Source: Lachnospiraceae bacterium (lineage in GTDB: Bacteria > Bacillota_A > Clostridia > Lachnospirales > Lachnospiraceae). From it: a DNA stretch of 64,000 bases. A program made the position numbers and the translations under genes. The DNA is taken from the NCBI GenBank assembly GCA_017626435.1, contig JAGAIR010000007.1, positions 186,001 to 250,000 on the forward strand. Reading direction: 5' to 3'. The notes beneath the pieces were generated by a model. The model was not told the DNA's origin. It made no database searches and saw only the letters and a list, made by a program, of their open reading frames with translations. Below, piece by piece: positions 1 through 9,537 of the stretch; position 1 is the stretch's first letter; each line of letters starts with the position of its first letter.

Positions 1-89
1 GAATCGAGGCACCGGCAGAGCCGTCCTGTCTGTTTGGAATATATCTGGGTAAAAAGCTGGCGGTATACTGGAAAATTGGTGAGAAATAA
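1..89 (+). CDS. C-terminal end of an unidentified protein (partial)
   Basis: Reading frame 3 is open from the window edge to a TAA at 87-89. It encodes about 28 residues, including APAEPSCLFGIYLGKKLAVYW, and ends GEK. The other two forward frames also run open for some distance, so this rests only on the protein-like composition of the peptide. No family can be named. It may equally be a chance open frame. Confidence 0.25.
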   Translation, partial: IEAPAEPSCLFGIYLGKKLAVYWKIGEK

Positions 90-575
90 CTGAACCTGAT
101 GCCACAACTGTTGTAAAAGGAGGAACACACCTCCTAAAACCGTACTGAAAAAAAGCGTGAGGGTGGTTCCATATGCAAGCCACCCTGGAAAATGCAGTTT
201 ACGTCGAAAAAAACGGACAAGAGGAACCAGCATACGCATAAACAGGTAGGACAGGATGAAAGGATATACCAATGGAAGAAGAAAACGAAAGGACAAATAA
301 ACGCAGAGAGTCACACTGCTTAACAGTAACAGTCGGTATAGAAGGGGATGTACATTTTGAAAATGAGAGGATTGAGTAGTCTGCATAGTATGCCTCCAAT
401 TGATTATTAGGGTTATGAAAAACGGTACTGTCATTTGGAATGCCAGTAAGTGTTTTAGATAGTATGTGCAGAAATTGCAAAAGAAATTCTCTGTGAGACC
501 GTGTTCGTAATGTGGTACTTCCATAACGTATGAGTCCGCATTTCTAAGGAGTATACTTGCAGATAAGGGAGTTTT

Positions 576-606
576 TATAAAAAAAGAGCTGCTAATGCAG
601 CTCTTT
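576..606 (-). terminator. Rho-independent terminator for the minus-strand envelope operon
   Basis: Inverted repeat AAAGAGCTGC (583-592) and GCAGCTCTTT (597-606) with a 4-base loop. On the minus strand the stem is followed by a run of Ts. It lies about 120 bases beyond the stop of the response regulator gene, with the 638-665 dyad between them. Confidence 0.7.
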
Positions 607-637
607 AAAGGAGAAGGTATGAAAAAAATTTTAAGCA

Positions 638-665
638 CTATCAAATGATTCGCTTCATTTGATAG
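638..665. repeat. Perfect 11-bp inverted repeat
   Basis: CTATCAAATGA (638-648) is repeated in inverse as TCATTTGATAG (655-665) around a 6-base loop. Neither flank has an immediate T run, so it is not a classical terminator. It could be a stabilising 3' hairpin of the operon transcript that ends just upstream on the minus strand. Confidence 0.6.
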
Positions 666-726
666 ATTCATTATAAAAAGCAATTGTGAACTGGAAATGA
701 TGGAGTTGTGAAAAATTTGTAAACAA

Positions 727-1416
727 TCATGCCTTAAATCGGTACCCAACACCCCAGATTGTTTCAATATATTGCGGCTTAGAGGTAGAATCTTCTATTT
801 TTTCACGTATTTTTTTAATGTGTACTGTAACTGTAGCAATGTCGCCGATGGATTCCATTTCCCAGATTTCTTTAAAAAGCTCTTCTTTGGTGTACACATG
901 GTTTGGATTTTCTGCCAGGAAAGTCAGCAGATCAAATTCCTTCGTGGTAAAAGCACGTTCTTCGCCATTGACATAGACACGTCGGGCGGTCTTATCAATT
1001 TTCAGCCCGCGTATCTCAATAATTTTATTCTCAGCCTGTCCGCTGGTAGTCAAACGCTGGTAACGGGACATATGAGCCTTGACTCTTGCTACTAGTTCAC
1101 TTGGGCTGAAGGGTTTGGTCATATAGTCATCTGCTCCCAGTCCCAGTCCGCGGATTTTATCAATATCATCCTTCTTAGCGGATACCATAATGACAGGAGT
1201 ATTTTTCTGCTCCCGGATCAGTTTACAAATTTCAAAGCCATCCATACCGGGCAGCATCAGATCCAGTATGATCAGATCAAAATCTTCATCTAAGGCTCTG
1301 GCAGCACCACTGCTTCCATCCTGTTCCAAAACCACTTCAAAATCACTGAGCTCCAAATAATCTTTTTCTAATTCTGCAATTGCAGTTTCGTCTTCGATGA
1401 TCAATATTTTTGCCAT
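727..1416 (-). CDS. OmpR/PhoB-family response regulator
   Basis: A 229-residue DNA-binding response regulator. The N-terminal receiver domain has the acidic pair E8-D9, the phospho-acceptor D52 in LDLMLPGMDG, and a conserved Lys in the MTKPF motif. The C-terminal third is a winged helix, with TTKEFDLL and VTVHIKKIREKI before the terminal WGVGYRF. The ATG at 1416 is preferred because AGGAAGG lies 8 bases upstream; an in-frame ATG 21 bases earlier has no such site. It is the last gene of the minus-strand operon, 46 bases after the histidine kinase, its likely partner. Operon position suggests control of envelope or exopolysaccharide functions (inference). Confidence 0.95.
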   Translation of the reverse strand: MAKILIIEDETAIAELEKDYLELSDFEVVLEQDGSSGAARALDEDFDLIILDLMLPGMDGFEICKLIREQKNTPVIMVSAKKDDIDKIRGLGLGADDYMTKPFSPSELVARVKAHMSRYQRLTTSGQAENKIIEIRGLKIDKTARRVYVNGEERAFTTKEFDLLTFLAENPNHVYTKEELFKEIWEMESIGDIATVTVHIKKIREKIEDSTSKPQYIETIWGVGYRFKA

Positions 1417-1462
1417 AGTAAACCTTCCTTTCTGCATCTGTCTTTCATCAATGTAAGATCTA

Positions 1463-3037
1463 TTATACTGTGTCTGGTTGTTCCAGTTTTTTTAAAGTGA
1501 AAAATATGCTGGTTCCTTCCCCAAAGGTACTTTGTGCCCATACCCGTCCACCATGATCCTCAATGATTCTGGCTACGATAGCAAGTCCCAGACCGCTTCC
1601 CCGTTTAGACGAATTGCGGGAAGCATCCGCACGGAAAAAACGGTGAAAGATATATGGTAGATCCTTGGCCTCGATGCCGGGACCATTGTCGTGGATTTCA
1701 ATCTGAACAAATTGCTGTGGTGGTTTGACAGGTGCCGCAGGCTCAATTTTTGAGCCGTTTTTGCTAATCTGACGATATAATGGCGGAATTGGCTTTGGCA
1801 GGGGAACATCCTGGATCAGGATTTCAATGGTTCCAGTCGGCTTATCCAGATATTTGACTGCATTACTGATTATATTATAAACGACACGTTTCAGCTGTTC
1901 TGGGTCAGCCAGTACCTTGGTGTCTGATCTGCTGTCATTTTTATAATTGATCGTCATATGTTTTGTTTCCAAATCCAGAGCAAATTCTTCAATGCAATCA
2001 TTAAAATAGCTATGGAGATTGATAGGAATAAAATGGTATGGAAGAGTATTCTGCTCCACCTTAGCAAAAATGGAAAGCTCATCTACCAGATAACTCATAT
2101 CAGAAGCCTTGGCATAAATCGTGCGAAGGTATTTTTCCTGTTTTTCCGGAGTATTTGCAACACCATCCAGGATTCCTTCGGCATATCCCTTGATAGAGGT
2201 AAGAGGTGTCTGTAAATCATGTGCCATACTGCTTATCATTTCTCTGGTATCCTGCTCGTAGCGCATTCGTTCTTCGATCATTTCCTTTAATCGGATGCGC
2301 ATTTCTTCAAAATCACGGCAAAGCTCACCAATTTCATCGGTAGAGTTGACGTGAACAGGCTTATCCAGATGACCGGCACCAATCTGCATCGTTGCAATCC
2401 GGAGGATATTCAGTGGCTTGACAATGCTGTTGTATATCCAGAAAATCAGCAGGCATGCAGTAGCGATGATGACAATCATCAGAGAAAGAACAAGCTGCTT
2501 GATGGAATGTTCCCAGGCGGGCATGATGTGTGTTAAGTCCGTCACTAAAAAAATCTGTCCCTGACTCTTGTCTGAAAAGTAAAAATCTTTTTTCTTGATC
2601 AGACAGGGTACTGTCCGGTTAAGAGATATGGTATCATTCGAACCGGAATGGTAATCATTAAATCCTGGAAGAATTTCCAGCTGTGGATACAGTTCCTGGT
2701 TGCCGATAAAAAAGTCTTTCTGGTTTTTTCTGACGATAATAAAAGAATCCCGGGGTTTTAAAGCCTTGTTGATTGTTTTCAGATAGTCCTTATTGGAAAA
2801 ATCATCTGGGGAAGTATCCGCAATTTTCACCAATTCATTGTAATCTGACATAGTCATATTATAAAGTACATGGATTGGATTCAGGATAAAGGTAGTGGTG
2901 GAGGTTTCCGTTTGGTAAGAGTCTTCCAGTATCGAGGTCTGATTGGATAGGATCAGATTAGAGCAGATGCTCATCAATATAAGTGGAAATGCTGTAATAA
3001 TCAGAAAAGCAATAATTAAACGTCCTCTTATTTTCAA
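1463..3037 (-). CDS. Membrane sensor histidine kinase
   Basis: About 524 residues. TM1 (around 7-30) and TM2 (around 181-204) flank an extracellular sensor of about 150 residues. A HAMP domain follows, then the HisKA domain with the phospho-acceptor His near 273 in MAHDLQTP. The HATPase domain has an N box (IISNAVKYL), a G1 box (DNGPGIE) and a G2 box (GSGLGLAI). A proline-rich insertion (PLPKPIPPLY region) interrupts the ATPase domain. The frame is open to a GTG at 3046, but AGGAAGG directly abuts that codon, so the TTG at 3037, giving MKIRGRLIIAFLI, is the likelier start. Cotranscribed with the response regulator downstream and the LCP gene 35 bases upstream. The signal sensed is unknown. 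Confidence 0.93.
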   Translation of the reverse strand: MKIRGRLIIAFLIITAFPLILMSICSNLILSNQTSILEDSYQTETSTTTFILNPIHVLYNMTMSDYNELVKIADTSPDDFSNKDYLKTINKALKPRDSFIIVRKNQKDFFIGNQELYPQLEILPGFNDYHSGSNDTISLNRTVPCLIKKKDFYFSDKSQGQIFLVTDLTHIMPAWEHSIKQLVLSLMIVIIATACLLIFWIYNSIVKPLNILRIATMQIGAGHLDKPVHVNSTDEIGELCRDFEEMRIRLKEMIEERMRYEQDTREMISSMAHDLQTPLTSIKGYAEGILDGVANTPEKQEKYLRTIYAKASDMSYLVDELSIFAKVEQNTLPYHFIPINLHSYFNDCIEEFALDLETKHMTINYKNDSRSDTKVLADPEQLKRVVYNIISNAVKYLDKPTGTIEILIQDVPLPKPIPPLYRQISKNGSKIEPAAPVKPPQQFVQIEIHDNGPGIEAKDLPYIFHRFFRADASRNSSKRGSGLGLAIVARIIEDHGGRVWAQSTFGEGTSIFFTLKKLEQPDTV

Positions 3038-3072
3038 AAAGATCACCTTCCTTTCCTGTCGCAGATAAATTG

Positions 3073-4074
3073 CTATTCATAGCCCATGGCACGGTTGATT
3101 TCCAGGACGGTCTCACTTGGTTTATAATCCTTGGTGCCAAAAAGCTTCTTGTGTAATTTGGTCACATTGGAGGACAGTGTAGTCGGGAAATCATAATATA
3201 TGCCATTACTTGCCCGGTGGCAGTCCATATCATAAGGAAATCCTTTTTGGCTGGTAATATTGTAAAACGGAAGATATACTGCCATATTCAAAATATCAGA
3301 GGTGGTCATACTGGTGTAAATCTGTGGAAGCACATCATCCATGACCCGCAGCAGTGTTACCGGGTTAGTCTTTTTTGCCTTGGCAAAAATTGCTTCCAAC
3401 ACCTTTCGCTGTCTTTTGGCACGGGTGAAATCTCCTCCGGCAGTATAACGGACCCGGCAGTAACCAGTAGCTTGTACACCTGAAACTGTCTGTTTGCCTG
3501 GTTTTTTGATTTTGGTAAATTCCATGCCATTGATCTTTGCCACATCCCTGGCATAAGCATTTACCCATTTTAGTTCATCCTTATGGATGTTAAGGGTAAT
3601 TCCACCCAGACCATCTATGACATTGCTTAAGGCACTAAAATTTACGGTAATAAAATCCTGTATGTTTAAGTCAAAGTTTGTGTTAATAGTATTTACGGCA
3701 AGATCTGGTCCTCCAAATGCATATGCATGGTTAATCTTATCGAAGCCGTGATCCTCTATCCGGACATAGGTGTCACGGTAGATAGAAGTCAGGATTACGT
3801 TGTGTGTTTTTTTGTGAATACTGGCAACAATAATGGAATCGCTTCGGGTATTTTTCTTTAAATCGTTGGCGCGGGAATCCACCCCATAGATGGCAATATT
3901 GGTATAGTCATTTATATTGTCATCTTTTATCTCATTTACGGCTACATTTTTCAGAGCATGATTTTGAATATTATCCAGGCGGGATAACAGATAAAGCCCT
4001 GCTATGAGAAGCAGCATGAGAATCAGAAGAAAGATACGGATAAGCAGTCTGGACGTCCGATGTTTCTTTAACAT
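3073..4074 (-). CDS. LytR-CpsA-Psr (LCP) family glycopolymer ligase
   Basis: 333 residues: a short cytoplasmic N-terminus, one TM segment (around 11-28) and an extracellular LCP domain. Family hallmarks are IAIYGVDSR near the start of the domain, the arginine-containing NTRSDSI and SIYRDTYV motifs, KINHAYAFGG, and the late RVRYTAGGDFTRAKRQR block. LCP enzymes transfer undecaprenyl-linked glycopolymers to peptidoglycan outside the membrane. The GAGGG site 6-7 bases before the ATG supports the start. Lying directly downstream of the priming sugar transferase, it probably anchors the polymer started by that enzyme. Confidence 0.94.
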   Translation of the reverse strand: MLKKHRTSRLLIRIFLLILMLLLIAGLYLLSRLDNIQNHALKNVAVNEIKDDNINDYTNIAIYGVDSRANDLKKNTRSDSIIVASIHKKTHNVILTSIYRDTYVRIEDHGFDKINHAYAFGGPDLAVNTINTNFDLNIQDFITVNFSALSNVIDGLGGITLNIHKDELKWVNAYARDVAKINGMEFTKIKKPGKQTVSGVQATGYCRVRYTAGGDFTRAKRQRKVLEAIFAKAKKTNPVTLLRVMDDVLPQIYTSMTTSDILNMAVYLPFYNITSQKGFPYDMDCHRASNGIYYDFPTTLSSNVTKLHKKLFGTKDYKPSETVLEINRAMGYE

Positions 4075-4118
4075 AGCAATCCCTCGTTTTCTATAATATA
4101 ATCCGGAAATATGACTGT

Positions 4119-5549
4119 CTAATAAGCATTTTTGTTGACATTACGGCCAAAGAAGGTTAAAAATAATATCTTAAAATCAAGCCAGATAGTCCAGTTTTCG
4201 ACATAGTATAAATCACAGTCAATCCGTTTGGTGATAGAGGTATCCCCGCGGTAGCCGTTGACCTGAGCCCAGCCTGTCATACCAGGACGGACCTGGTGTT
4301 TGATCATATATCTTGGAATTACCTCTTTAAATTTTTCTACAAAGAAAGGACGCTCCGGACGAGGTCCTACCAGACTCATATCTCCCTTTAATACATTAAA
4401 CAACTGTGGCAGCTCATCAATATTAGTCTTCCGCATAAAGCGGCCCAACGGAGTGACGCGTGGATCGTTGGCGGTAGTCCATGCCTTTTTCTCCTCCGAT
4501 GCCTCTTGTACCCGCATGGAGCGGAACTTGTACATCTGAAATTCTTTATTGTGCAGTCCGACACGGGTCTGTTTGAAAATCAGTGGTCCTGGAGAGGTGA
4601 TTTTGATCAGGGCAGCCACGACCAGCATCGGAATGAACAGGATAATGATGCCAAACAGTGAGCCTGCTACATCAATAGTACGTTTGATTGCATTATTCAG
4701 AGAGGAACTCAGAGGAACATGGCGCACATGGATGACAGGAAGTCCATCTAAGTCCTCGGTATACGGCTTGGTAGGGATAACATGGTTATAATCTGGGATA
4801 AATTTGGTGTGTACGCCGGCTTTTTCACAGATAGTTACAATGCTTTCCAGCTTAGAAAACTCATTGATACTGAGAGTGATGGCAATTTCATCATAGGAAT
4901 TGGTGCTCAGCAAATCTGCCAGCATTGTAATGTCACCTACCACTTTGATTCCCTTATAGGTTTCTCCTGTTTTTTTGGTATCATCCAGAATGCCATGGAC
5001 ATAATATCCCCATTCCGGATGGATGCGAAGACGGTCAATATACCCTTCCGCAGTACGGCTGTAGCCCACCAGAAGGATATGTTTTAAATTTTTTCCGGCT
5101 TTGCGCATCTTACGCAGGATACGACTGATTCCCATACGGAACAGAAAGTCCATGATCAGATTCATGATAGCAAAAATCCCTAGAAAAAGACGGGCATAAT
5201 TTTGCTGTTTAATAAAGAACAATACAGCCACACAATAGATAATGCCAAGAAAGTTTGCCTTGATCAGACCAAATAGTTCTGTACGCCGGCTGCTGGTACG
5301 TTTTGGATTGTACAGATCACAGAAATTGTACATGATGATATAGCAGGGAATCAAAAATACCAGCATATTAATGTAGTCCTGTAATGTTTTTACATATCCG
5401 ATCGAAGCAGGGATAATGTGGTAACGGATTAAGGGGCTCCATGTATCGTCAAAACGTAATTTATATGATAATATAAATGAAACAGCAATAATAACTGCAT
5501 CTACTATGATATGAAGTAAATTCAGCAGCTTTTGATTTTCTTTTATCAA
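4119..5549 (-). CDS. Polyprenyl glycosylphosphotransferase (WbaP/CpsE type)
   Basis: 476 residues. Four to five N-terminal TM segments are followed by a nucleotide-binding-like middle domain ([13 protein letters not shown]) and a further membrane stretch around 290-310. The C-terminal bacterial sugar transferase domain has [24 protein letters not shown], the DE pair in [19 protein letters not shown] and [15 protein letters not shown]. It transfers a sugar-1-phosphate from a nucleotide sugar to undecaprenyl phosphate, the first step of exopolysaccharide assembly. The start is a TTG with AAGGTGAG just upstream. It is the first gene of the operon, about 35 bases behind the promoter at 5586-5614. 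No other glycosyltransferases lie in the window, so the rest of the pathway must be elsewhere. Confidence 0.95.
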   Translation of the reverse strand: MIKENQKLLNLLHIIVDAVIIAVSFILSYKLRFDDTWSPLIRYHIIPASIGYVKTLQDYINMLVFLIPCYIIMYNFCDLYNPKRTSSRRTELFGLIKANFLGIIYCVAVLFFIKQQNYARLFLGIFAIMNLIMDFLFRMGISRILRKMRKAGKNLKHILLVGYSRTAEGYIDRLRIHPEWGYYVHGILDDTKKTGETYKGIKVVGDITMLADLLSTNSYDEIAITLSINEFSKLESIVTICEKAGVHTKFIPDYNHVIPTKPYTEDLDGLPVIHVRHVPLSSSLNNAIKRTIDVAGSLFGIIILFIPMLVVAALIKITSPGPLIFKQTRVGLHNKEFQMYKFRSMRVQEASEEKKAWTTANDPRVTPLGRFMRKTNIDELPQLFNVLKGDMSLVGPRPERPFFVEKFKEVIPRYMIKHQVRPGMTGWAQVNGYRGDTSITKRIDCDLYYVENWTIWLDFKILFLTFFGRNVNKNAY

Positions 5550-5585
5550 GTGCTCACCTTCTCTTTCATGAATTTAAACCATTTT

Positions 5586-5614
5586 ATTATAAATGTTTCC
5601 CGATTAAATCGCAA
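5586..5614 (-). promoter_or_regulatory. Sigma-A promoter of the envelope/two-component operon
   Basis: On the minus strand TTGCGA (5614-5609) is separated by exactly 17 bases from a perfect TATAAT (5591-5586). The rest of the 5550-5872 gap holds no gene. It has a weak dyad (ATACCA/TGGTAT, around 5737-5763) upstream of htrA, and I could not find a good promoter there for htrA. Confidence 0.75.
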
Positions 5615-5872
5615 TATGATTCTGTTTTTTATAACTATTAAAAAAAATTAAGGACTTTTTCACAGGGAAGTCACAAATCACTGATAAACTATTACAGCAT
5701 AAATGAAACGTAAGCATGTAAGATAGCAGCCTGCTGAATACCAATGTATCACTATACTGGTATGAGAATATGTGAATAGCTATTCTGTGCAGTGAGCAAC
5801 ATACGTATGAAGCAGTCTGGTGTATGATACAAAAGTGTCTGGAGAAAAAACTGGACAGAAATGGAGGATATT

Positions 5873-7624
5873 ATGGAGGAGAATAATCAGAATTCAAATG
5901 AATATACAGGAGAATATGGAAACTCCGTAGAGGCAGGAGAAAATACCCAAAGCTCAATCTATAGTTATTCTTATAAGGATCATCAGTCGGAGGCTACCCG
6001 TTCTGGCGATTATTATGCCCGGGAGAATACCTGTCATTCCGGGGAGGGACAGTCTCATTCTTCTGCACAGCAGAGTGATGCTTCTTCGCAAAGTGACGCG
6101 TGGCAGGAGACACCATACCAGAGCCGGCAGCAGGATAGCACACAGTCACAGAATAGCGGCTGGCAGGAAACACCATATCAGAATAACAGTGGACAAGAGC
6201 AGAATGTCCAGAACCAGTCCCGGAATATATCTGGTCAGGGAAATGACAAGTCTGGGGGACTGTCATGGAAAAAGGTTGGTGCCTGTGCTGGACTCGCTGT
6301 GATTTTTGGAATTGTGGCAGCAATTTGTTTTCAGGGAGTTTGCTATTTTTCCAGTCATGTTTTAGGGATTCATGTTGGGGCGATTAATACAGATATTGGT
6401 TATACAACAGATAGCGTGAAATTTACAAAAGCATCAACTGCTGCAGCAATCGGTACCATGGATGTATCAGGAATTGCCCAGCATACTATGCCTTCTATTG
6501 TGGCGATCACAAGTACCCAGGAGGGAGAAAAGTATTATGATCTGTTTGGACAGCAATATCAGGGTAAGGATATTCCAAGCAGTGGCTCTGGATTTATTGT
6601 GGGGAAAAATGACACAGAACTTTTGATTGCTACGAATAATCATGTGATCCAGGATGCCAAAACGATATCGGTACAGTTTATTGATGAAGAGGTATATGAA
6701 GCAAAAACAAAGGGTTCAGATGCTTCTGCTGATTTAGCGGTGATTGCAGTGAAGCTTACAGATATTAAGTCTTCAACGCTGGATGCCATTAAAATTGCCA
6801 GTCTGGGAGATTCTTCCGAGGCAAAGGTTGGAGAGATGGTTGTTGCCATTGGCAATGCTCTGGGATATGGACAGTCGGTAACCGTTGGTTATATCAGTGC
6901 CAAGAACAGAGAGATTACGGAAAGTTCTGAGGATGGCAGCAGTTCAAATAAAATCAATGTAATCCAGACAGATGCGGCAATCAATCCGGGAAACAGTGGT
7001 GGAGCATTATTGAATATGCGGGGAGAGGTTATTGGAATCAATTCTGCAAAGATAGCAGATTCTTCGGTAGAGGGTGTTGGTTATGCCATTCCGATTTCGG
7101 AAGCAACACCAATCATAGATGAACTGATGAATAAAGAAGTGTTGACAGACGCCCAGAAGGGTTACCTGGGAATCTCAGGAAGAACAGTCACAGAAGAAGC
7201 AGCCTCTTTCAATATGCCAAATGGAGTTTATGTTTCTGAGGTGGCAAAAGATGGTGCAGCAGAAAAAGCGGGAATCAAGCAGGGAGATATTATTACTGCT
7301 ATCAATGACATTCAGGTGACTACCATTGAGAGTCTGAAAGAAAAGGCAAACAGCTATAAGAAGGGAACAAAGGTTACCATCACATTACAGCGTAACAGTA
7401 ATGGTACTTATGAAGAAAAGAAGGTAGAGCTTACATTACAGGGAGAATCTTCCTTAAAGAGCCTGCCACAGAGTACAACTGGCAATAATGTTTCAGGGGA
7501 TGATTCACAGGATGGAGAAAATAGAAACGATGACAGTCAGGATGACGGAACAAAAGGAGAAGAGTGGGGGGATGACAATTCGGACAACTGGTATGATTCC
7601 TTCCCATTTGGATTTGGAAATTAG
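5873..7624 (+). CDS. htrA: HtrA/DegP-type membrane-anchored serine protease
   Basis: 583 residues. A long Ser/Gln-rich cytoplasmic head (around 1-134, with WQETPYQ twice) precedes one TM segment (around 135-158). The trypsin-like domain has the triad His257 (TNNHVI), Asp287 (ADLAVI) and Ser375 (NPGNSGGALL). One PDZ domain follows (GYLGISG to KVTITLQR), then an acidic Asp-rich tail ending in FPFGFGN. This protease degrades or refolds damaged envelope proteins outside the membrane. GGAGG five bases before ATG 5873 favours that start over an ATG 12 bases earlier. It heads a tight plus-strand run with the LTA-synthase-like gene 31 bases downstream. Confidence 0.95.
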   Translation: MEENNQNSNEYTGEYGNSVEAGENTQSSIYSYSYKDHQSEATRSGDYYARENTCHSGEGQSHSSAQQSDASSQSDAWQETPYQSRQQDSTQSQNSGWQETPYQNNSGQEQNVQNQSRNISGQGNDKSGGLSWKKVGACAGLAVIFGIVAAICFQGVCYFSSHVLGIHVGAINTDIGYTTDSVKFTKASTAAAIGTMDVSGIAQHTMPSIVAITSTQEGEKYYDLFGQQYQGKDIPSSGSGFIVGKNDTELLIATNNHVIQDAKTISVQFIDEEVYEAKTKGSDASADLAVIAVKLTDIKSSTLDAIKIASLGDSSEAKVGEMVVAIGNALGYGQSVTVGYISAKNREITESSEDGSSSNKINVIQTDAAINPGNSGGALLNMRGEVIGINSAKIADSSVEGVGYAIPISEATPIIDELMNKEVLTDAQKGYLGISGRTVTEEAASFNMPNGVYVSEVAKDGAAEKAGIKQGDIITAINDIQVTTIESLKEKANSYKKGTKVTITLQRNSNGTYEEKKVELTLQGESSLKSLPQSTTGNNVSGDDSQDGENRNDDSQDDGTKGEEWGDDNSDNWYDSFPFGFGN

Positions 7625-7655
7625 GTAATGCTATAGAGAAAAGAGGAAGGACAGG

Positions 7656-9488
7656 ATGCGGGAAGAGGAGAAACGGTGGTATCGGATACGCGGAAATTTT
7701 TTCTTTCAAACAGTCTTATTTGTGGTATTATCTATTCTAGAATATTTGACAATAGAAGTATTTCTGGATGGAAATATAGCAAAGATTGGTTGGGAGTACG
7801 GAATCAAAAACATTGCCATTTTGGTGGGGGGCAATTTGATTCTCACTTCACTATTTCATCAAATGAGACCTGCATTTATTCTGTCTGAAATTGCAGTACT
7901 GGTTTTGGGAATTGCCAATTATTTTGTAGATGCTTTCCGGGGATACGGCATTGTCTATATGGACTTTTTTGCCGTTAAGACTGCTGCCAATGTGGCAGGA
8001 GATTATTCTTATTCCCTGGAATGGCATTTTTTAGCAGGGTGTTTGCTGGGGGCGGCTGGGATTGGTCTTTGTTTTCTGGCACCAAAAAGAAAGGGAGCTT
8101 ACTGGAGTATGCGGTCCGTGCTGGGAAGTGTTGCAGGGACCGGACTGGGAGCTGCCTTTTTTCTGTGGATAAATTTTAGCTATGCCTTTTGGGGGGATGT
8201 GAGCAATCTGACCTGGGATCACAATATTGGTATGTCAAATTATGGATATCTGCTTTATGTGACTGCCAATGCCGGGGAAGCCACTGTGGAAGCACCAGAG
8301 GGGTATTCTGTGGAAAAGGTAGAGGAAATTCTGGGGAGATACCGGGAACCGGCTCAGCGCAATAGTGTTCTGTCATCGCATTCTGGTGATGCAGTTTCGC
8401 CCAATCTCATTATGATAATGAATGAGTCTTTTTCGGATTTAAGTGTTTTGGGAAAACTGGCAACTACAAAACCGTATTTAAGTTTTTTTAATAGTTTGAA
8501 GGAGAATACAATCAGGGGTTATGCGGAATCCTCTGTATATGGAGGATACACTGCCAATTCAGAATTTGAGTTTTTGACAGGTTGTACGAAGGCGTTTATG
8601 CCGGGGAATCCGTATTTACAATATATGGATGATTATCTTCCATCAATGATCAGTCATATCAAGGGACAGGAGAAATACGAGGAGGCAATTGCAATTCACC
8701 CCTATCATCCATCCGGATATAACAGAAACAGGGTGTATCCTTTGTTGGATTTCAACCGCTTTTTAAGTATTGAAGATTTTAAAAATCCGGTAAAGGTACG
8801 AAAATATATTTCAGATGCATCAGACTATGAAATGATAGAGAAGATTTATGAATCCAAGAAAGAGGGAACTTCGCTTTGTCTGTTTAATGTTACTATGCAG
8901 AATCACAGTTCTTATGATGATCATACCTATCAGTTTGAAAATCCGGTAGAACTGACTAACTATGAACTGCAGTTTGAAGCGGAACAATATCTGTCCCTGA
9001 TCAAGATGTCTGACGATGCATTGAGAGATTTGATTTCTTATTTTGAAAAGGCGGAAGAGCCTACGATGATCGTTCTTTTTGGGGACCATCAGCCACATTT
9101 ACCGGATTATTTCTATCAAAAAGTGATGGGGAGTTCACCGGATGAATTTGACCAAGAAGAGGCAATGAAGAGGTATCTGGTACCGTTTATCATTTGGGCA
9201 AATTATAATATTGGAGAAGAAGAGATTGAAAGGACCTCATTAAATTATCTGTCCACTTTGATGATGCAGACGGCAGGACTGGAACTGACAGATTATCAGC
9301 ATTTTCTGCTGGATTTATACCAGCAGGTGCCTTCCATCAGTGCAAATGGATATTATGATAATCATGGAGAATTACATAGCTGGGATGAAAAAAATAACGA
9401 GGTGGGCCAGCTTTTAAAAGAATATGAAATGGTGCAGTATAATTACCTGTTTGATAAGGAGAACAGGCTGGATGAACACTATCAATAG
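7656..9488 (+). CDS. LTA synthase-family sulfatase/phosphoglycerol transferase
   Basis: 610 residues. Five predicted TM segments in roughly the first 180 residues are followed by an extracellular alkaline-phosphatase-fold domain. Glu257 in MIMNESFSDL is the probable metal ligand and Thr299 in GGYTANSEFEF the probable nucleophile; VLFGDHQPH near the end gives further metal ligands. Enzymes of this family move glycerol-phosphate (or similar) units from phosphatidylglycerol onto a glycolipid or glycan. It starts 31 bases after htrA with AGGAAGGACAGG before the ATG. Its exact polymer is unknown. A glycerol kinase three genes along could recycle released glycerol (inference). Confidence 0.9.
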   Translation: MREEEKRWYRIRGNFFFQTVLFVVLSILEYLTIEVFLDGNIAKIGWEYGIKNIAILVGGNLILTSLFHQMRPAFILSEIAVLVLGIANYFVDAFRGYGIVYMDFFAVKTAANVAGDYSYSLEWHFLAGCLLGAAGIGLCFLAPKRKGAYWSMRSVLGSVAGTGLGAAFFLWINFSYAFWGDVSNLTWDHNIGMSNYGYLLYVTANAGEATVEAPEGYSVEKVEEILGRYREPAQRNSVLSSHSGDAVSPNLIMIMNESFSDLSVLGKLATTKPYLSFFNSLKENTIRGYAESSVYGGYTANSEFEFLTGCTKAFMPGNPYLQYMDDYLPSMISHIKGQEKYEEAIAIHPYHPSGYNRNRVYPLLDFNRFLSIEDFKNPVKVRKYISDASDYEMIEKIYESKKEGTSLCLFNVTMQNHSSYDDHTYQFENPVELTNYELQFEAEQYLSLIKMSDDALRDLISYFEKAEEPTMIVLFGDHQPHLPDYFYQKVMGSSPDEFDQEEAMKRYLVPFIIWANYNIGEEEIERTSLNYLSTLMMQTAGLELTDYQHFLLDLYQQVPSISANGYYDNHGELHSWDEKNNEVGQLLKEYEMVQYNYLFDKENRLDEHYQ

Positions 9489-9537
9489 AGTGGGAGAGGA
9501 GAGAAAACGCACAAATCTGTGCAGAAATGAGGTAAAA

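Larger units (their letters stand above)
90..726. other. Largely non-coding stretch with hairpins
   Basis: No convincing gene is seen in these 637 bases. There is a hairpin at about 161-185 (GGGTGG/CCACCC arms), a 35-codon open frame at 272-379 (begins MEEENERTNKR, modest ribosome binding site), a minus-strand terminator near 583-606 and an 11-bp dyad at 638-665. The base composition and broken frames would fit decayed sequence between two operons, but nothing identifies what it once was. Confidence 0.4.

Noticed and set aside
199..480. 93-codon minus-strand open frame
   Set aside because: No ribosome binding site, no recognisable motif, and composition unlike neighbouring genes; it overlaps a region with hairpins and short frames on the other strand.
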